DNA of 64,000 nucleotides from Manduca sexta (Eukaryota; Arthropoda; Insecta; Lepidoptera; Sphingidae): positions 20,368,589-20,432,588 of the forward strand of contig NC_051142.1 of NCBI RefSeq assembly GCF_014839805.1. Direction: 5' to 3'. The translations under genes were made by a program, and so were the position numbers. The notes under the pieces are model-generated. The model was not told the origin of the DNA. It did not search any database and saw nothing but the letters and a program-made list of their open reading frames with translations. Of the stretch, positions 60,061-64,000 are shown piece by piece (position 1 is the stretch's first letter; every line of letters starts with the position of its first letter).

Positions 60061-63000
60061 ATAAACAAAAGCAGTCGCAATGCCCGAGTTAATAGAGCAA
60101 ATGTACTGCTCGCAGCAGATCGTGATCCCGCCGAAGTTCCCCTACATACTCAAGAGATATTGTAAAGGTAAGAACTAAACAATTTATAGTATTAGATCGG
60201 GCTACTTGTAAGTGTCTCATTGGATGGTAAATGATCACTCGTACAATTTTTGGGAACGGGAGAACGGAAAATCTAAGTCAGTCATAGAATTTATAGGTCA
60301 TTGGAATTTTGAAGAAATTGTGGATAAGATTGCATAATTCAAGGAAAGACTTGAGCCAATATAGTGTTTGTCTTCTAGACAACATGCTTACTGCGCAACT
60401 TGTGGCAGTAGATGTGAAATTAATTTTAAGGCTAAAGTAGAACATATCGCAGCGATACAAATCCAAAGTAAATTAGCAAACATTTGTCATATTTGATAGT
60501 AAAATAAAATATAAATTTGGATGATGCATCCAAGATCTGTTATAGCAGATTTTAATAAATGGTCCTTATTCTAATCTTCTATCTGATCATCAGGATAAAC
60601 CAATGAAAATAAGTCATTTGTAAGCATGTAATAAATCTATATTCTGATTGGACCATTTTCGCGATAGAGAACAACCCACTCAATAAATTACTATATTTCT
60701 TTTCAGCGGCTATAAAAACCCAACCATACGACCTTCTGCGCTGGTCGTATGAGTACTTCAAAGCACTGGCTCAGCACCGTCCCCCTCCCGTGAAACTGAG
60801 GCTGGAGTACCCTGTGTATAGCACGGAGGGAGGGCTCACTAGGGGATGCCTTAAAGTCCTCGCTAATCAGGTACCATAGAATATCAGGTACTGTTCATAA
60901 GACTTTTAATAATTTGCTGTTATCTCTTTGGTCTAGTCAGCATCAGAAAATCTTTTCATTAACATCATCAGTAGACTGTGTAGATTCAAAGCCATCAGGT
61001 TAGTCAAAAACTTGTGCGAGTTTTTTCAAATTAGAAACACGGATTTTGCTTGAAATTAAGATTTATAGATTTATAGATAAAAGATGATATGATGTAAATA
61101 TTTTCAAAAGACTGTGGTGCACTAATATGAATTGCTTATAATTTTTTCTATCACTCCGAAAATATATTTATATGTGTTGTAACGTACCTTAGTTATCAAG
61201 CATGGACGAGGTGCCTTTGCCAGTTTTGAAGACCGCCTGGCACGGCTTCTGCCTGGACTCGCAGGAGCTGAAGCGGATCCTGTGCCTTTGCAAGGTGTAT
61301 CTTAGGAAGGATACCGTACCGTTCCTGCATTTTATCGCCGTCGCTGGAGGATTCTTGACTAAGGTATTTCTTCTTTCCAAATAATCTCCTCTGCCTATTG
61401 CTAAATAGGTATAATTAAAGTAGCTACGAATCCAGAATGTTATATAAAAGAATGGAGCCACACATGACTAACTAACTTAAGAAATTAATATTTATTTTGC
61501 TGCCCTCTTACTCGTAGAGATGCACCTTTTTTTTAATTGACTTCAAGCAGCCTTTTTTTTTGTCTATACATGGTGTTTAGGATATGAAATCCACTTTTAT
61601 TTTAACTTCTTGTATCTATCTCCGTCTAGACTCTACATAAAGCATACATTTGATGCAAAAATCTATCTTCATTTTCAAGATTATGTGTAAACATATATTA
61701 ATATTGCAGAGTCTCACTCATACAATGATCCTGCTCTGCGAGTCCCTGACCAAGGAACCAGACGGCGGGTCTGCAGCTATACCGGTGCAAGACTTCCTGA
61801 CAATGTACAAGTTTCTGGCACCCATCGACGCTTCCAAAGACACAAAATATTTTAATGGATATAAGGAAGGTATGACATAGTTTACACTTGATCGAGTGGT
61901 ATAGGAAGAAGTGTAACTTATGCTTTTATTATGTCTAATTCTGATTTATTTTTGACGGTAGACGGGGATTACATACGAAATATCGTTGGTTTTTCATTTT
62001 CACGGCGGTTTGACAAGTCAACCACTGACGCATAATATGTACTTTAATATTTAATCTCAAAATTTGCTTGATGCTGTTACACTTTTCCTCGTCATAGAGT
62101 TGCATAGAAGTGATCATTATATTGTTTAATCTAATAACATAGAACGTTAAAAACCTGGCAATTGGCATACAAATTATCTTGTTAGGTCAATTCACCAAAT
62201 TCTAATTTAGTTACACTATTGAGGTGATGATTTCATTTCGAGAGTTATGTTCTTGACCGTTTTGCGCGAGATTTTTTTAGGTCAGTAGTAAGTTATTATA
62301 TAGCGGCGATAGCCTAGTTGGTTGTGGAACGGACTGCCGAGACGAATGTCCGCAGGTTCAAATCCCAAGGGCACACACCTCTGACTTTTTAAAAAAAAAT
62401 GTGTGTATTCTTTGTGAATTATCGCTTGCATTAAGGGTGAAGGAAAACATCGTGAGGAAACCTGCATACCTGAGAAATTCTCTATAGGAATTTTCGATGG
62501 TGTGTGAAGTCTACCAACCCGCAATGGGCCAGCGTGGTGGACTAAGGCCTAATCTCTCTCAGTAGTAGATGAGGCCAGAGCCCAACAGTGGGACAGTATA
62601 TAATACAGGGCTGATATTATTATTTAGTAAGTTATTCTGTTTCGTACCATTCAGGTGAGACGCCTCCAGCAGAATCATTGTCCGGGGAAGAAGAAATCAC
62701 GGCCTCGTGGAGTGGAGTGCCTGAAGAAGTGAGTAGAAAGTAATTTTCAAACCAAGAAGGAGATATTTCAATGGAAAGAGTTTTGAAAATTTGCTTATAA
62801 AATGAAACTTATTTCTTTTTCTTTGCGATAAAACTCGAAACTGGCAAAACACAAATCGCATCACACCATCACAACAGCATCTTGTTATTTAGGGTATATT
62901 CTCTTTGTAATCGGAGTTCTTCTTGTTCTATTTTCAAATTCCCTATTATCACATACTAGTATCCCTATTCTAGGTAATATCAGACGACTTCTGGGAGGAC

Positions 63001-63714
63001 ACCCAAGACCTTCAGAGGTTGACGCTGATAAACGATAACGTGGCGCGCTCAGCGAGGCTAAGCGTCAAGTTGAACATGCCCATAGTTGGGAAGATCGAGA
63101 GATCCCCATCGATAGAGCGCGCAGGACAGATTGAGAGGGAGAATTATTTAAGAGAAAGAAAAGGTTATGATGTTACTTTTGTAGTTAGTTAAACTAAAGA
63201 ACCGATAGGGTTGGTTATTCTAAATACAGTAGTAGATACAGGGAAGCCAACGGCCATAAAGGGCAGGCTCGTCTTTCAAAACGATTAAAGTGCCAATCAA
63301 AGTAAACTTCAAATGATGCTAAAACACTAGCTATAGTGGCCCATGTACGTGTGTCACGTTCCGGCATCACCTGTGTATATCTAATAATCCGGCATAATTG
63401 TGTCCACTGTCAAGGGGTAATCATCTCTCGTCAGTCGACATTCTATTGGACCTCTTTCTACTTACTATCAGGTGCAGCGGAGTAACGGGTCATGCCCGTA
63501 TAAAAAGAAAGTAGAGAAGAAGGATACATTAGTTACCCCTGTTATTCGAACATACATGGATTACTTAGTATCGATTTATGATCTTTTTATTTGGGGACTA
63601 AAGTTTACAATTTATTGCTTTCTTTCAGGTAGAGTTATGCCCAACGAAGAGGTTGAAGTTAGTTACTATATTTTATTAACTTTTCTTAGCAATAATCTAT
63701 TATTTAGTTTTTGA
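60061..63714 (+). CDS. ROPN1L: Ropporin-1-like protein (ROPN1L / radial spoke RSP11), gene model
   Basis: ROPN1L carries an RIIa-type dimerisation domain that docks on A-kinase anchoring proteins and is a radial-spoke component of motile cilia and sperm tails. The start ATG is at 60080. Exons (60080-60167, 60707-60870, 61193-61363, 61710-61869, 62655-62728, 62974-63163, then probably 63629 on) keep frame throughout. The N-terminus (MYCSQQIVIPPKFPYILK, AIKTQPYDLLRWSYEYF) matches human ROPN1L closely; LTRGCLKVLANQ and LLCESLTKEPDGG follow the human order. After about residue 200 there is an acidic, then basic C-terminal extension absent from the 230-residue human protein. The 3' end is uncertain. 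A SINE sits just before exon 62655. Confidence 0.9.
60080..60167 (+). CDS. ROPN1L: ROPN1L exon 2, start codon and RIIa domain start
   Basis: First coding exon after a TTATTTCAG acceptor at 60060; 19 bases of leader precede the ATG. Reads MPELIEQMYCSQQIVIPPKF, very close to the human MPLPDTMFCAQQIHIPPE start. Ends in phase 1 at GTAAGA. Confidence 0.93.
60570..60668. mobile_element. MITE family M fragment in ROPN1L intron
   Basis: TTTGTAAGCATGTAATAAATC and CTGATTGGACCATTTTCGCG are the inverse of the family M blocks. Confidence 0.5.
60707..60870 (+). CDS. ROPN1L: ROPN1L exon 3, rest of RIIa domain
   Basis: Reads AIKTQPYDLLRWSYEYFKAL, the second helix of the RIIa dimer fold (human AIRTQPADVLRWSAGYFSAL), then VKLRLEYP and LTRGCLKVLANQ. 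Acceptor TTTTCAG, donor GTACCA. Confidence 0.95.
61193..61363 (+). CDS. ROPN1L: ROPN1L exon 4
   Basis: Reads LSSMDEVPLPVLKTAWHGFC then LRKDTVPFLHFIAVAGGFLT, aligning with human LEQKWKNLCLPKEKF and IKWINFLALGCSMLGG. Acceptor TACCTTAG, donor GTATTT; length 57 codons. Confidence 0.92.
61364..61709. other. ROPN1L intron, no feature seen
   Basis: AT-rich intron. Confidence 0.5.
61710..61869 (+). CDS. ROPN1L: ROPN1L exon 5
   Basis: Reads SLTHTMILLCESLTKEPDGG and IPVQDFLTMYKFLAPIDASK, matching human SLNTALKHLCEILTDDPEGG and IPFKTFSYVYRYLARLD. Acceptor ATTGCAG, donor GTATGA. Confidence 0.95.
62303..62628 (+). mobile_element. tRNA-derived SINE family A with target duplication
   Basis: Full copy: head GCGGCGATAGCCTAGTTGGT, B-box GCAGGTTCAAATCCC, body and GGGCTGATATTATTATT tail. 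Flanked by exact TAGTAAGTTATT at 62286-62297 and 62625-62636, so it is a recent insertion, 18 bases before ROPN1L exon 6. Confidence 0.93.
62655..62728 (+). CDS. ROPN1L: ROPN1L exon 6, acidic extension
   Basis: A 74-base exon reading ETPPAESLSGEEEITASW. It has no counterpart in human ROPN1L, so it belongs to an insect-type C-terminal extension. Acceptor ATTCAG lies only 18 bases after the target duplication of a SINE; donor GTGAGT. Confidence 0.8.
62974..63163 (+). CDS. ROPN1L: ROPN1L exon 7, C-terminal extension
   Basis: Reads VISDDFWEDTQDLQRLTL then a basic stretch and ENYLRERK. Acceptor TTCTAG and donor GTTATG, the latter weak. If the donor is not used, ten more codons follow before a stop. 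Confidence 0.75.
63330..63480 (-). repeat. Family D copy in ROPN1L intron, minus
   Basis: GTGTGTCACGTTCCGGCATC, GGGTAATCATCTCTCGTCAG and TCGACATTCTATTGGACC, ending CATCAGGTGCAG-like; inverse of 51230. Confidence 0.75.
63629..63714 (+). CDS. ROPN1L: ROPN1L possible last exon
   Basis: After a good CTTTCAG acceptor the frame continues RVMPNEEVEVSYY and then runs into a hydrophobic, AT-rich stretch to a stop. The hydrophobic end looks like intron read-through, so the true exon may splice earlier or the gene may extend past the window. Confidence 0.4.
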
Positions 63715-64000
63715 CTAAAGCTTCAAATTTGCTCTACAAACGTGCGTAATAAAGAATTAAATAATCAATCCGTTACAAGCTTAGGATCCATGACTTATGT
63801 ACTTCAGGCACCTGGATAATTTTATTTTTAATAGGACATTGATATGATTCATGCTTGTAGGTCTTAGTATTTTAGTTAACAAACTTGAGACTCAAATACG
63901 AGTCATAATTCAAAAGTCCTAAATTTGCATCACATATTGTGGTAATTTATCATAATTGATTGGTGCTGGAATTCGATAGTGTCCATAATTTACAATATTC
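63715..64000. other. End of window, no feature seen
   Basis: AT-rich; may hold 3' untranslated or further intron of ROPN1L. Confidence 0.3.

Overview
The window is animal nuclear DNA, most likely from a moth or butterfly. It is AT-rich, and its genes are split into small exons bounded by GT..AG sites. The intronic and intergenic DNA is full of short transposons: tRNA-like SINEs with a TTA-rich tail, Helitrons ending in CTAG, hAT-type MITEs, foldback elements and RTE/LINE remnants. Lepidoptera is inferred from this repeat set and the protein sequences; no database search was possible. Nothing bacterial (operons, CRISPR, rRNA) is present. || Two conserved genes are clear. On the minus strand, about 10.5-35.5 kb, lies the orthologue of myelin regulatory factor (MYRF): a membrane-tethered transcription factor with an Ndt80-type DNA-binding domain, a self-cleaving intramolecular chaperone (peptidase S74-like) domain, a coiled coil, one membrane segment and a lumenal C-terminal domain. 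I resolve eighteen internal coding exons with matching splice phases plus a probable first coding exon; together they give 1170 codons. The last exon was not found. On the plus strand, 60.06-63.7 kb, lies a ropporin-1-like (ROPN1L/RSP11) gene with an RIIa dimerisation domain, expected in cilia and sperm flagella. A palindromic RFX-type X-box lies about 0.7 kb upstream of its start codon, next to a probable non-coding first exon. || Layout. 0-10.5 kb: AT-rich DNA with a decayed LINE end, several inverted-repeat elements and a possible minus-strand promoter. 10.5-23.5 kb: MYRF exons with transposons in many introns, including a THAP-domain DNA transposon that fills most of one intron, a 210-bp foldback element, two Helitron copies and a SINE tail six bases from a splice donor. 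23.5-35.4 kb: the large MYRF first intron, with a Helitron carrying six 123-bp tandem units, SINEs and an hAT MITE. 35.9-59 kb: gene-poor DNA with many repeats, a near-perfect 140-bp-arm palindrome, a 3.5-kb terminal-inverted-repeat transposon with a decayed transposase, and two small ORFs that begin with signal-peptide-like segments. 59-64 kb: ROPN1L with a recent SINE next to an exon. || The two main genes have unrelated jobs (membrane-released transcription control; axonemal structure) and nothing in the sequence suggests joint function.
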